From NCBI RefSeq assembly GCF_000768315.1, contig NZ_AQQX01000001.1:779297-843296 (forward strand): 64,000 nt of DNA, in the 5' to 3' direction. The notes beneath the pieces were generated by a model. The model did no database searches. It saw nothing but the letters and a program-made list of their open reading frames with translations, and was not told the DNA's origin. Positions within the stretch are counted from its first letter, which is position 1, and each line of letters starts with the position of its first letter. The stretch is from Pseudooceanicola atlanticus (lineage in GTDB: Bacteria > Pseudomonadota > Alphaproteobacteria > Rhodobacterales > Rhodobacteraceae). Shown one piece after another: positions 15,871 to 23,545 of the stretch. A program made the position numbers and the translations under genes.

Positions 15871-16890
15871 ATCTCCCTTCCTCTTGATTTCCTTGCGTTT
15901 CTGCCCGGTCTGCCCGGTGGGCTTTGTCATTTTTTTGCCAATCAGGCCCGCTGCGGCCTTACCTTTTCCATCCGGATGCACGTAGGTTTCCTGCACCAGC
16001 CGCACGCTCTTCCAGCGACCGGCTTCCGCGATGTCGTTGGCCGTCCACCCCATGTCATTCAGAAGTGTCGCCAAGCTGTGCCGGCCCGCCTGGTGCGGCG
16101 GTATGTAGGGGATTTCGGCCAGGCGGCATGTCGTCTGCCATGGGCCATAAACCGAATGTCGGCTCTTGTATCCGAAGACCTTGCCGTTCCTAGCCGCCAG
16201 GCGGATCAGCTCGGTTCGCAGCTCGGCCGAGAAATCCGCATGATACCGTTCGCCGTTCTTTGTCCGGCCGAGGTCTGCCCGGCAGTTGATGTGGTCGATC
16301 CGCTCGGGGGACAGGGCGACGGCCTCGCCAAGCCGGGCGCCGGTTTCGAACATGAACCAGGCCAGGGCGGCCAGTCGCGGGTTGCGCTCGCTGGCAATCG
16401 ATCGAAAGGCCGTCAGCCAGTCCAGCGTGGCTGCCTGTCGGGGTGATTTGTCGACGGGGAACTGTTTGACGCGGATCGCGCTGCATAGGCCCTGGTCGGC
16501 CGCGTGGTTGATGATGGCCCTCGCGGGCGTGATGGCCTGGCGGTTTCGTGTTGCGTTCGAGGCTTTGGGGTAGATCGCTTTTGCGGCGTCCCGGATTTCC
16601 TTCCCGGTGATTTCCCGCAAAGGACGGCCGCGAAAGTGCTGCAGTAAAGGTGCGACGAACCTGCCGTCATGGCCATCTTCCAGATAGGACAGGGCGGCAT
16701 CCTCGAATACGGCGACGGACGCTTCACCATAGACTGAGGCATTCCAGGCCCGCGCTTCGATCTGTGCCCTCAGTTCCTCCGCTCTTTGGCGGTCGCGAGT
16801 GCCAAGGCTTTTTCGTATGCGCTGACCGGCGACGGTTCCAATCGCATACCAGTTGTCGGAGCCTTTGACCTTGTCGAGTTTGAGCGGCAT
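15862..16890 (-). CDS. int: Phage tyrosine integrase
   Basis: This 342-residue tyrosine recombinase has an N-terminal arm-binding domain, a core-binding helical domain (about 60-150) and a C-terminal catalytic domain. Catalytic residues visible are Arg186 in 'ETGARLGEA', Lys211 in 'TKNGERYHADF', His266/Arg270 in 'HQAGRHSLAT', Trp303 in 'GRWKS' and the nucleophile Tyr313 in 'ETYVHPDG'. The stop codon abuts the tRNA-Ser fragment, and the gene points toward the attachment site, as usual for tRNA-integrating phages. The lysine-rich C-terminal tail is encoded by the attachment-site region. Confidence 0.95.
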   Translation of the reverse strand: MPLKLDKVKGSDNWYAIGTVAGQRIRKSLGTRDRQRAEELRAQIEARAWNASVYGEASVAVFEDAALSYLEDGHDGRFVAPLLQHFRGRPLREITGKEIRDAAKAIYPKASNATRNRQAITPARAIINHAADQGLCSAIRVKQFPVDKSPRQAATLDWLTAFRSIASERNPRLAALAWFMFETGARLGEAVALSPERIDHINCRADLGRTKNGERYHADFSAELRTELIRLAARNGKVFGYKSRHSVYGPWQTTCRLAEIPYIPPHQAGRHSLATLLNDMGWTANDIAEAGRWKSVRLVQETYVHPDGKGKAAAGLIGKKMTKPTGQTGQKRKEIKRKGDKG

Positions 16891-17069
16891 CGGGCGTTCC
16901 TCAGCTTGGCGATGTGTTCCGGGTAGAAAGCATAAGCGCGGCCGCGTTGCTCATAAAAGGGATTCGACTTCAGAAGGTCAGACAGAGCGCGCGGTGACAT
17001 GCCGAGAACGCGCGCGGCATTGTCGATCCCGATGATCGGTTCGATGGCCCAATCTGGCAGCGCGCCCAT
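16770..17069 (-). CDS. Small HTH protein, excisionase-like
   Basis: The 99-residue product contains a MerR/Xis-like winged helix at residues 10-55 ('IIGIDNAARVLGMSPRALSD' then 'YPEHIAKLRNAR'). It lies immediately upstream of int and overlaps its first 120 bases in another frame, a large but known type of xis-int overlap. The role is inferred from position and HTH: directing excision and/or regulating int. The C-terminal 40 residues have no clear fold and may reflect coding constraint from int. Confidence 0.55.
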   Translation of the reverse strand: MGALPDWAIEPIIGIDNAARVLGMSPRALSDLLKSNPFYEQRGRAYAFYPEHIAKLRNARCRSNSTRSKAPTTGMRLEPSPVSAYEKALALATAKERRN

Positions 17070-17072
17070 CCG

Positions 17073-17309
17073 TCAGCCCTCCACTTGTGGTTTTTCGCCG
17101 GATGTTCCGACTGACTTGGAGTCGCCCTGCTCCAAGTCCTCCAGCGCGGCCACGGTCGGTTCATAGATCGCGGCATATGCGCCGCCGTCCCGGTCCCGTA
17201 GTCCGCGATAGAGCGCAATTCGGCTGGGCAGGAGTTCCAGCGGGAACGTCTCGGACCAGGTGTGCAGGGTCAGTCGCACGGTGGAACCTGTGAGCGTGGC
17301 GGTGGTCAT
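17073..17309 (-). CDS. Small phage protein of unknown function
   Basis: It encodes 78 residues, with start at 17309 overlapping the methyltransferase-like stop by 4 bases. The N-terminal half looks like a beta-rich stretch ('TGSTVRLTLHTWSETFPLEL') and the C-terminus is acidic. The longer open frame upstream (to 17738) is the shadow of the methyltransferase-like gene. It lies between that gene and xis in the leftward early operon. I do not recognise it. Confidence 0.55.
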   Translation of the reverse strand: MTTATLTGSTVRLTLHTWSETFPLELLPSRIALYRGLRDRDGGAYAAIYEPTVAALEDLEQGDSKSVGTSGEKPQVEG

Positions 17310-17962
17310 GCCGCCGCCTCCTGCGTTGCTGCTCGGCCCCACTGGTCTGCCATCGCGGCTGCGAGGCCGGGGAAAAATCGGCTGCGGATTCGGGCTCGCT
17401 CCGGTCCAGGGCTGGCGCGATGGATTTCCGGCCGGGCGGTCGTGCCGTCCAGCGATCCGGTCGGCACAAGCGGGGGCAGGCGGCGCAGCCAGAAGCACGT
17501 CCGCTTCTTGACGTTGTCCGGGCCGGATGAGTCCGTGCCGAATTGCCAAGGTTGGACGCTCTGGGCGTGCGGCTCGAAATTCGTAATCCGTTCCTTGGCG
17601 TGACGATGCATGACGGGGTTCTCGACCGCGATGCACGGGATCGGCGCGTTCCAGCAGGCTGAGAACAGAGCGGCACCTTCGTCCAGCTCGGCCCACATGT
17701 CCGACAGGTCCCGCCCTGGAGGCGGCACGTGCAACCACCGGACGCCGCTGTTAGTCAGCCTGGTGCAGGGGGGATGCATGACGGTCATCAGGTCCCAGCC
17801 ATCCTGCAGAAGGTCGCGAACATCGGCGCGGATATGGCGGTTGGACCCATCGTCGGACGCCTCCAGGTCGCAGGACCATGCGTCGTATCCGAGCGCCAGG
17901 AAGGCATTGCGGACGATGCCGCTGCGCTCGCAACCGATCAGAACGCGGGCTGTCTTTTTCAT
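17306..17962 (-). CDS. Cytosine-C5 methyltransferase-like phage protein
   Basis: The 218-residue protein has a Rossmann start ('VLIGCERSGIVRNAFLALGY'), a 'HPPCTRLTNSGVRWL' segment resembling the catalytic Pro-Cys motif IV, and 'IAVENPVMHRH' resembling motif VI (ENV/ENP). It lacks the long target-recognition region of full Dcm-type enzymes and is much shorter (typical 300-450). Such compact proteins are common in phages and are usually labelled DNA cytosine methyltransferase. Activity is unproven. It could protect phage DNA from host restriction. Confidence 0.65.
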   Translation of the reverse strand: MKKTARVLIGCERSGIVRNAFLALGYDAWSCDLEASDDGSNRHIRADVRDLLQDGWDLMTVMHPPCTRLTNSGVRWLHVPPPGRDLSDMWAELDEGAALFSACWNAPIPCIAVENPVMHRHAKERITNFEPHAQSVQPWQFGTDSSGPDNVKKRTCFWLRRLPPLVPTGSLDGTTARPEIHRASPGPERARIRSRFFPGLAAAMADQWGRAATQEAAA

Positions 17963-18136
17963 GGGCCGTCCTTCCGTTGAAATCTGGTCCCGGCCGAGGC
18001 GCTGCCGCCTCGATCCCCCTTGCCCTCGCTGCCATGCTTGGGGGCGCTATTGCGCCGGTTGATGAAATAGGGGGACGCCACTGGCGCCGGGGTGGGGCTC
18101 AGCTCATGCCGAGCAGTTGTTGTAGTCGAATGGCTT

Positions 18137-18487
18137 TCATCCAGGCCCTCGCCTGACGACAGTTCCGTCGATGCGCTTCTTGAGCGCCGAGCCGCGGCTT
18201 CCAGGCAGCGGATTTCTGGTTTTGAACGCGCCCTCGTGCTTCGCTTTCACCCGCTTTGCCTTCGCGATGGCGGGCATGTCGCTCTCAGCCGTTTTCCTGG
18301 AATGGCACCGCTTGTGTGCTGGACGCAGGTTGTCGTCGCTGTCGTCGCGCGAGATTTCCAAGGGGATGACGTGGTCGGCATCCCATGCTTCCTTCGTCCC
18401 ATCGATTGGCTGACCGCAGATGTGGCAGATACCGTTTGCTGCTGCGAAGATGCGCGCGCGGCGGGTGGTGGACATGCTGCGTTTCAT
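18137..18487 (-). CDS. HNH endonuclease
   Basis: The 116-residue protein has a canonical HNH motif: two zinc-knuckle Cys pairs ('CHICGQPI' and the later 'HKRCHSRKTA'), 'WDADHVIPLEISRDDSDDNL' with the DH catalytic pair, and N/H further on. The C-terminus is basic. ATG 18487 overlaps the upstream stop by 4 bases. Here it lies in the early operon rather than beside terminase, so it may be a free-standing nuclease of recombination rather than a packaging cofactor. The 174 bases downstream (17963-18136) hold only a 13-codon frame. Confidence 0.85.
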   Translation of the reverse strand: MKRSMSTTRRARIFAAANGICHICGQPIDGTKEAWDADHVIPLEISRDDSDDNLRPAHKRCHSRKTAESDMPAIAKAKRVKAKHEGAFKTRNPLPGSRGSALKKRIDGTVVRRGPG

Positions 18488-18900
18488 TCGATTACAGCTC
18501 CACCGTTCTCGGCCGCGATGTCACGTACAGCCGTGTAGACTTGGCGAGCTTCATCAACCGTTCGGATTTGGGCGGTGTGATATCGCGTCGTCATGCCAAG
18601 TCGGCTCTCAATCGCGCGGTAGACCTCCCCTCGCTCCATATCTCCAGACTGCCAGATCGGATCCAGAACGCGGTGGATGTGCTGGCGCGCGGCCTTCAGC
18701 TCAGGTGTTGGGATACACCCTAGAGGGTTGGTGCGGTTCTTTGTCTTGTGGTGACACCCGACCCAGTTCCCACATGCGTCACACCGCCAGAAGGGCAGTT
18801 TCGCCAGGTCGGATCGATGCGGATAAACCTCTGCTCCATTCGTCAGCCGGGCGGCGACCTCAAGACCGCACCCGCAGCAATGTATTGCCTTTGTGGTCAT
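18484..18900 (-). CDS. Zinc-ribbon phage protein (DUF3268-like)
   Basis: The 138-residue protein has an N-terminal zinc ribbon ('HCCGCGLEV' and 'WRCDACGNWVGCH'). The C-terminal helical part resembles DUF3268 proteins ('TPELKAARQHIHRVLDPIW', 'YRAIESRLGM', 'YHTAQIRTVDEARQVY'). These occur widely in phages and integrative elements next to nucleases; function is unknown but nucleic-acid binding is likely. The gene overlaps both neighbours by 4 bases. Confidence 0.65.
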   Translation of the reverse strand: MTTKAIHCCGCGLEVAARLTNGAEVYPHRSDLAKLPFWRCDACGNWVGCHHKTKNRTNPLGCIPTPELKAARQHIHRVLDPIWQSGDMERGEVYRAIESRLGMTTRYHTAQIRTVDEARQVYTAVRDIAAENGGAVIE

Positions 18901-19352
18901 GCGAATTCCTCCTCATACTTGAGGGCTTCCGGATCGGTCAGCCTGACACCCAGGCCAGCCCAATGGCGCTGCATTTCATCCATGAACGCAGTCATCTGCT
19001 TGACCGTCATGAGGCGCGTCACGGGCAGATCGAAGGCCTGAACCGCGGCCAGCTTTTCCTCATAAGGCAGGTGCTTCATCGTCCGGTCATAGGACTGGCG
19101 GAACGCCTCGTTTTCTGACCGGAGGATCGGCACGCCGAAGTGCAGCTTGCAGAAGGCACGGACTTCCTCATGGGTCTGATCGCCCAACTGGCGCGACACG
19201 TCGGTGTACCAGCGTTGTGCCAGGCGATTCTGAGCCGGACGGCGGCTGACACCTTGCGTAACCGTGAGCGTCAACGGGAACTTTGTCCGGGCCGACAGGA
19301 ACGTCGCCAGCTTTCCGATGTCGTCTGGATCACGGATCACGCGTGTCGCCAT
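18897..19352 (-). CDS. NinB-like recombination protein
   Basis: The 151-residue product resembles the NinB/Orf family of phage recombination mediators. It has a beta-rich N-terminus ending in 'PLTLTVTQGVSRRPAQNRLA', then 'WYTDVSRQLGDQTHEEVRAF', then a helical C-terminus ('MTVKQMTAFMDEMQRHW'). In lambda the NinB/Orf protein helps RecA-type recombination bypass SSB. Context supports this: an annealing protein and a nuclease are in the same operon. The family match is by pattern and moderately certain. Confidence 0.55.
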   Translation of the reverse strand: MATRVIRDPDDIGKLATFLSARTKFPLTLTVTQGVSRRPAQNRLAQRWYTDVSRQLGDQTHEEVRAFCKLHFGVPILRSENEAFRQSYDRTMKHLPYEEKLAAVQAFDLPVTRLMTVKQMTAFMDEMQRHWAGLGVRLTDPEALKYEEEFA

Positions 19353-19353
19353 T

Positions 19354-19536
19354 TCACGCCACCCCGCTCATGTTCCAGCTGTCCAGCCAAATCCCCCGGA
19401 CATGCTCGAACGGCAGGCCGGCCTCTTCGGCCAAGTCGCTGACGATCGCGTGGTAGTCAGGGCCGCACATCGGGTCAGCTCCTTCGGCTCGGCGCTCGAT
19501 TTCAGCGAGAAGGTCGGCGTCGGAAAGAGCTGGCAT
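19354..19536 (-). CDS. Small acidic phage protein
   Basis: This 60-residue acidic protein starts 'MPALSDADLLAEIERRAEG'. It is packed between its neighbours with a 1-base overlap upstream and a 1-base gap downstream, which argues for real coding. I recognise no domain. Confidence 0.5.
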   Translation of the reverse strand: MPALSDADLLAEIERRAEGADPMCGPDYHAIVSDLAEEAGLPFEHVRGIWLDSWNMSGVA

Positions 19537-20231
19537 CAGTATGCCTCCTTCTCCTGCCAGACCCGCAGCCCGTCAGCCTGTTGGGTCTCGCGATGGTTCC
19601 GGCGCGCCCACTCTTCGAGGAAGGCGGCGATGTCGTCGGGTCGGTTCTTGTAGAGCCAGGCAAGGAGGTCACGGTGGCTGGTGATCTCGAACTTCGTGAC
19701 CGTCCGGAGGCCCTTCGGCTTGTCTTTGCCAGCCTTGGCCGCAGCCTTCTGTGACACCTCGGCTTCCGCCTGGGCTCGAGCGGCCTCGCGCTGGCTTTCG
19801 ATATCGCCTGCACGGGCTTCACGGGCCTTGGCCTCTGCTTCCCGACGCTTGGCCTCGGCCTCTTCACGGGCCTTCCGTTCCGCCTCGGCTTTTTCGGCTG
19901 CAAGCTTGCGTTTGAACGGATCGACGAGAGCGACAAGGCTCTTCTTGATCCGCTCGATGTCATCTTCCGTCGGCTTCCAGCGGGCGATCTCCGCCTTCCA
20001 CGCGTCATGGAGCGGGGCAGTCGATGATTTCTTGGCGCTGGCGAGGGCAGTTCCGGCCTTACGGATGTCGGCAATCAGCGCATCCACGGCTTTCATCTGA
20101 CCTTCGTTCTCGACCGGCTCGCCATCCAGCCAGTTTTCAGCTTCTGCGATGGCATCCGAGAAGGGGGCCAAAGCCTCGTCTATCGGGTCTGGCGGGCGAT
20201 TGTGCCCGACAGCAGGGTTCGATCCATCCAT
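19536..20231 (-). CDS. Coiled-coil phage early protein
   Basis: The 231-residue protein is dominated by a long charged coiled coil (about residues 100-170; repeated EAEAKAREA patterns) between an N-terminal helical part and a C-terminal globular part ('TSHRDLLAWLYKNRPDDIAA'). Such proteins often accompany phage Rad52/ERF-type annealing proteins in alphaproteobacterial phages and may act in DNA recombination or replication. The function is not established; the assignment rests on context. Confidence 0.65.
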   Translation of the reverse strand: MDGSNPAVGHNRPPDPIDEALAPFSDAIAEAENWLDGEPVENEGQMKAVDALIADIRKAGTALASAKKSSTAPLHDAWKAEIARWKPTEDDIERIKKSLVALVDPFKRKLAAEKAEAERKAREEAEAKRREAEAKAREARAGDIESQREAARAQAEAEVSQKAAAKAGKDKPKGLRTVTKFEITSHRDLLAWLYKNRPDDIAAFLEEWARRNHRETQQADGLRVWQEKEAY

Positions 20232-20234
20232 GGC

Positions 20235-20462
20235 TCAGGTCTCCTGCTCTTCGGAGGTCTCGGGCTGGTAGATGCCTGTGGTCGCCTTGCAGGCGAAGGC
20301 GGGCTCATCGACATCGACCTCGACCACAGTGACGATCTTCTCGACACCGTCAGGGCCAAGGACCGTCACGCGGTCGCCAGGCGCGACAGGCTCTTCGAGT
20401 TCATGCCGGTAGGTGTATGCGCGACCGGAGCCGTCGGATTTGAAGCTGCAGGTGATAAACAT
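20235..20462 (-). CDS. Small beta-rich phage protein
   Basis: This is a 75-residue protein with start at 20462. The sequence 'PGDRVTVLGPDGVEKIVTVV' suggests a small SH3/OB-like barrel, and the C-terminus is acidic (TSEEQET). It sits between the annealing protein and coiled-coil genes with gaps under 12 bases. Function is unknown. Confidence 0.55.
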   Translation of the reverse strand: MFITCSFKSDGSGRAYTYRHELEEPVAPGDRVTVLGPDGVEKIVTVVEVDVDEPAFACKATTGIYQPETSEEQET

Positions 20463-20473
20463 GAGGCGTCCTT

Positions 20474-21271
20474 TCAGAACGGGATCTCGTCGTCGCCGAG
20501 ATCGTGGTTGCGAGTCTGGGTGAGCTTGGCCTTCAGGCGATCTTTCTCGGCTGAGAGGCGGTCGTATTCGGCTTTCGACGCGCCCTTGATTTTCAGAATG
20601 GTTTCGCCGGCTTCCCGCCAAAGCTCGGTCAGCGTGTCGATACCGCGCGCCTCCTGAAGCTTGCCGATGACGTTGTCGGTCTCCGACTTGGCATTGAACT
20701 CGGGCACCTGGTTGTCAGGCTGCTGCTGGGTCCGTTTGTCGGCGCTATCTGCGTCAGGCGTGGGCTCATCGGCGTGAAGGTCGCCCTTGTGCCAGAGGTC
20801 GAGAGCGGCACCGAAACGCATCGCGGCATTCCGCAGCGCGTCGCCGATCACCTCCTTGATTGCGTCGCCACCCTTTTTGCCGTCGGGGTGGCCGTAACCA
20901 AGGCGGGTCTGATCGCAGACGGTCAGCTTGATCCACATGCCCCCGTTCTCATCCAGGAGCGGAGTGCCGTTATCCGAGAAGGCCACGGGCTCCCAGTTCC
21001 AGTTGGGATCGCAATCGAGAAGGCGGTCGGTCAGGGCGGCATGGCCGACGTAATCCAGGTGCTGGACCTGCGGATGATGCCACTGGCCGCACTGCTGGCA
21101 GCGGATGCCCTTCTTGAAATCCGCTCTGACTTCCTCGGTCTGCTTCCTGGTGGGTTTCGGAAGCTTCGAGATATGATGGGCGGCGAACGGCTGACGAAGA
21201 AGGTCCAGGCCGGTCGGCTTGGGCTGCACTTCTGCTGCGCCGTCGGTTTTGACTTTCTGCTGGGTGGTCAT
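20474..21271 (-). CDS. Single-strand DNA annealing protein (Rad52/ERF-like) with SSB-type tail
   Basis: Start ATG 21271 overlaps the upstream gene by 4 bases and gives 265 residues. The core 'RLGYGHPDGKKGGDAIKEVI' followed by 'GDALRNAAMRFGAALDLWHK' matches the conserved turn-helix of Rad52/ERF/Sak annealing proteins. A CxxC pair ('IRCQQCGQW') precedes it. The extreme C-terminus 'LGDDEIPF' is nearly the SSB acidic tip (DDDIPF), the docking site for host SSB partners. It probably anneals ends for phage recombination and genome circularisation. The linker (about 175-205) is Q/D-rich. Confidence 0.75.
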   Translation of the reverse strand: MTTQQKVKTDGAAEVQPKPTGLDLLRQPFAAHHISKLPKPTRKQTEEVRADFKKGIRCQQCGQWHHPQVQHLDYVGHAALTDRLLDCDPNWNWEPVAFSDNGTPLLDENGGMWIKLTVCDQTRLGYGHPDGKKGGDAIKEVIGDALRNAAMRFGAALDLWHKGDLHADEPTPDADSADKRTQQQPDNQVPEFNAKSETDNVIGKLQEARGIDTLTELWREAGETILKIKGASKAEYDRLSAEKDRLKAKLTQTRNHDLGDDEIPF

Positions 21272-21651
21272 GCGGCGTCCTCCGAGTTCGTGGTTTCGTC
21301 CCGGTCGAGAATTGCGTCGATCTGGTCCATGGCGTCGAAGAGGCCTGCGGCAGGCCGGATATCGTCCATCACGCAATCTTTGCGGCGAAGCTCCCAGGCG
21401 TCGTCGAGGCCATCCGGCCAGAACAGGAAACCGCGGTATTCGTAGACAGGGCGATTGGACGTCTCGACGAGCTGCGCCTGCATCGCGCGGTTGAAAGCCT
21501 TGGCGGTGGCAGTGGCGACGTGGGGCGGACAACCGAGGTCGACCCGTCTGGCGGGGTTTCCCGCTTCGAATGACAGGAGCTCCGCGTGATAACGGGTGTG
21601 CGCCCGCGTCGCGCCGTACAAGCTGGCGATGAAATGGGCATTGCCGGTCAT
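21268..21651 (-). CDS. Phage early protein of unknown function
   Basis: The 127-residue product has no domain I recognise. Its aromatic 'YEYRGFLFWPDGLDDAWELR' and acidic C-terminus suggest a small globular protein. The longer open frame reaching 22308 is a shadow. Start 21651 is 2 bases from the stop of the next gene upstream, and the stop overlaps the annealing-protein start by 4 bases, so it is part of the same operon. Confidence 0.55.
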   Translation of the reverse strand: MTGNAHFIASLYGATRAHTRYHAELLSFEAGNPARRVDLGCPPHVATATAKAFNRAMQAQLVETSNRPVYEYRGFLFWPDGLDDAWELRRKDCVMDDIRPAAGLFDAMDQIDAILDRDETTNSEDAA

Positions 21652-21653
21652 GG

Positions 21654-21989
21654 TCAAGCGCTCCAAGCGATGATCGCGAGGCCAATCAGGCTGATGACAG
21701 CACAGACGGCCATGAACGCACTGGGGCGGTCGAACCAGTAGGCCTTGGCAGGCTTCGGCGGGATCTCCGCGATAGGTTTGCTGGAAGGGGTGTATCCCGG
21801 CATCTTCGTTCCTTCGCGGCAGGCCTTGACGGCGTTGCGGATGCGGAGGTCGCGGCGGCTCTTGATGAGCCAGTCGCCGACTTCTCCGGTGATCGGGGCG
21901 GACAGGGGCAGGGAGGAGGAGAGCCCCTGTCCGACGGACCCACCCAGGGAGGAGGAGCGGGCAGGGTTCCGTGAGTGTTCGGGGGTCAT
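21654..21989 (-). CDS. Small phage protein with C-terminal membrane anchor
   Basis: The 111-residue protein is polar and serine/proline-rich for the first 90 residues and ends with one hydrophobic helix ('AFMAVCAVISLIGLAIIAWS'). It is likely a tail-anchored inner membrane protein expressed early. It overlaps the next gene upstream by 4 bases. Its role is unknown; early membrane proteins can serve in exclusion or host takeover. Confidence 0.5.
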   Translation of the reverse strand: MTPEHSRNPARSSSLGGSVGQGLSSSLPLSAPITGEVGDWLIKSRRDLRIRNAVKACREGTKMPGYTPSSKPIAEIPPKPAKAYWFDRPSAFMAVCAVISLIGLAIIAWSA

Positions 21990-22387
21990 GCCGCCACCCG
22001 CTGAAACTGGTCGACGCGCTCAAGGCTGAGCGGAAGCCGGGGGCGAAGAATGCGGCGAGCCAGCGCCTCAGCGTTGTCGTGGGACGTGCCGAATGGCGTG
22101 ACCAGGTAGCGGGAAAGAAGATAGCCGTGCACGGCCTTGTCGGCCCAGGCTGCGGTGGACATGCGCCAGACGATACCGTCGGTGCGGTCGCCTTCCCACA
22201 CGCTCGTCGGGTTGCTCCGGTGGAACATGGCGCGCTGAAGGGTGTCGATTTCGAAAGCAACTTCTTCAGCCCGCTCAACATGGCCCTTCTGAGCGTGGGA
22301 CCGGACAATGACAGCGCGTTCGGAGATCTCGCGGCTGAGGTTCCAGCCTTGGTCGATCTTGCTGAGGGCTTCGTTCAAGGTGAGCAT
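21986..22387 (-). CDS. First gene of the leftward early operon, unknown function
   Basis: The start at 22387 follows GGAGAG, giving 133 residues; the open frame continues to 22471 but would run through the operator region. The protein is helical and charged ('ISERAVIVRSHAQKGHVERA'), without a recognised domain. As first gene after the leftward promoter it is expressed when the repressor leaves. Confidence 0.55.
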   Translation of the reverse strand: MLTLNEALSKIDQGWNLSREISERAVIVRSHAQKGHVERAEEVAFEIDTLQRAMFHRSNPTSVWEGDRTDGIVWRMSTAAWADKAVHGYLLSRYLVTPFGTSHDNAEALARRILRPRLPLSLERVDQFQRVAA

Positions 22388-22449
22388 GTGCTTCTCTCCA
22401 TCGGTTTCCGCGATCTGCCGGGTGGCGTCTTCGGCGGGTGATGGGTATA

Positions 22450-22478
22450 GCATAATAGGACAATTGGCCAAACGTCAA
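22450..22478 (-). promoter_or_regulatory. Leftward early promoter (PL-like) with repressor operator in the spacer
   Basis: On the minus strand, -35 TTGACG (22473-22478) and -10 TTATGC (22450-22455) are separated by 17 bases. The spacer carries the operator GGACAATTGGCCA (22458-22470). It would drive the genes from 21986 down to int. Repressor bound here would occlude RNA polymerase. Confidence 0.65.
22458..22470. promoter_or_regulatory. Operator OL1
   Basis: GGACAATTGGCCA. The 12-base core is a pseudo-palindrome of the form GG[A/C]CAATTG[G/T]CC. The identical 13-mer recurs at 24512-24524 beside the repressor gene. Confidence 0.75.
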
Positions 22479-22488
22479 GCAAGAAAAA

Positions 22489-22501
22489 GGACAAATGGCC
22501 A
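22489..22501. promoter_or_regulatory. Operator OL2
   Basis: GGACAAATGGCCA, one base different from OL1 and 31 bases away, i.e. three helical turns, so dimers would sit on the same face. The same sequence in inverted orientation is found at 24487-24499. Confidence 0.7.
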
Positions 22502-22507
22502 AACTTA

Positions 22508-22517
22508 ATTGGCCAAT
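22508..22517. promoter_or_regulatory. Possible operator OL3
   Basis: ATTGGCCAAT is a perfect 10-base palindrome sharing the TTGGCCA half of the other operators. It lacks the GGACA half, so binding would be weaker or by one subunit. Confidence 0.4.
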
Positions 22518-22568
22518 CCCGAATCGCTGTGCTACAGTTCCGGTGTCAGCGCGGTGCTGGCGGACATG

Positions 22569-22592
22569 AAAAAGCCCGGCGCAGGGCCGGGC
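22569..22592 (-). terminator. Rho-independent terminator of the repressor operon
   Basis: On the minus strand a GCCCGGC...GCCGGGC stem with a short loop is followed by TTTTT. It lies about 135 bases downstream of the stop of gene 22726-23544 and before the leftward promoter, insulating the lysogenic operon from the early operon. Confidence 0.75.
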
Positions 22593-22604
22593 GGGAGAGG
22601 GTGG

Positions 22605-22766
22605 ATGAGGTTGATAATTCTGGCAGCGGCGTTGGTCGCTCTACCTATGACCTTCTTCTTTGTTATAGAGGGCTGGCTGTCACCGGCCCAAGTTTACCTT
22701 TTTGGTATCCTGCAGGGGGCTGCGATCAGTCGTTCGCTGTTTTCTCGTCGGTCGGCTTGGTGTTAA
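22605..22766 (+). CDS. Possible small two-helix membrane protein
   Basis: A 53-residue frame begins after GGGAGAGG. It contains a strong hydrophobic helix ('LIILAAALVALPMTFFFVI') and a second amphipathic stretch. It overlaps the 3' end of the convergent gene by 41 bases. Ribosome site and hydrophobicity support it; small size and overlap argue caution. Confidence 0.4.
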   Translation: MRLIILAAALVALPMTFFFVIEGWLSPAQVYLFGILQGAAISRSLFSRRSAWC

Positions 22767-23544
22767 TTTGACCGTCCGCACCCGGACCTTCGATCAACTT
22801 GACTTCCGAGTTCTGGTTGGTAATCGCCAAGGCTACAGGGCCTGCAATCATTGCCAGGGTCAGGACATCAGACGTCAATCCCAGTGCGAACGCACCGCCC
22901 TTCATTGAAGATGCAACCCATGCTCTGAACTTTTCCAGAAATTCGGCTTGCTCGCCGTCTACGTTTTCAAACTCGTCTCGCAGATCCGCGAAAATTCCCT
23001 TCAATCGACGGCGAATCTGATCATCTGAAGCGCCTTCGCGTTCATGCATGATGCGGAGCAATGCAGACAGTTTCAGGGCGACGACGGCCTTCTGCATCTC
23101 GGGAAGTGTAGAAGCCCTAACGGCTTCCAGCATGGTTTCGGTAGTTCCTATGAATTCTTGTCGGTCAAATTTCTGTGTCGTAGCTATCCGGCTTGTCGCG
23201 ACTGTGTTTCCGACTAGGCGAAGGGTTCCAATCACGTTCTTGGCCTGAGAGGCCGCCACGAACTCTTTGACGGCATTTTGCGCAAGTCCCTTCAGCGCTA
23301 ATCCTTGAAAGTGGCGGACACTGCTAAGCATGTCACGAACATTCTGCTCGGGCAGGCCAGGCAGGTGAGCAATCTCCTCAATGGCGTCATCGAACAAATG
23401 GATGATCGCGATCCGAGCCTCATCCGAGTCGACTTCTGGGAATGCCGCGGCAAGACCCTGCACAAGGTTGCCTTTGGGATCTGATTCAGCGATCGCGGCG
23501 TACACGTCTGCCAAACGAAAACAGGTATTCTCCGCAAAATCCAT
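22726..23544 (-). CDS. Unknown repressor-linked membrane protein (lysogenic conversion candidate)
   Basis: The 272-residue protein has no family I recognise. Residues 1-195 are helical and charged. A hydrophobic segment near the C-terminus ('FALGLTSDVLTLAMIAGPVA') is followed by a polar acidic tail, so it is probably a membrane-anchored cytoplasmic protein. Base composition is visibly less GC-rich than the flanking genes. It is the last gene of a three-gene run after the repressor, with a 1-base gap to gene 23546-23764, and ends at a good terminator. The arrangement implies expression in the lysogen, as for superinfection-exclusion or defence genes. Confidence 0.7.
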   Translation of the reverse strand: MDFAENTCFRLADVYAAIAESDPKGNLVQGLAAAFPEVDSDEARIAIIHLFDDAIEEIAHLPGLPEQNVRDMLSSVRHFQGLALKGLAQNAVKEFVAASQAKNVIGTLRLVGNTVATSRIATTQKFDRQEFIGTTETMLEAVRASTLPEMQKAVVALKLSALLRIMHEREGASDDQIRRRLKGIFADLRDEFENVDGEQAEFLEKFRAWVASSMKGGAFALGLTSDVLTLAMIAGPVALAITNQNSEVKLIEGPGADGQINTKPTDEKTAND

Positions 23545-23545
23545 A

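Noticed and set aside
16770..16890. Frameshift between xis-like gene and int
   Set aside because: Both frames have their own starts and intact domains; a xis-int overlap explains the arrangement.
22509..22766. Longer 85-residue version of the small membrane protein starting at 22509
   Set aside because: It would begin within the operator region and read through the terminator hairpin; the start at 22605 has a proper ribosome site.
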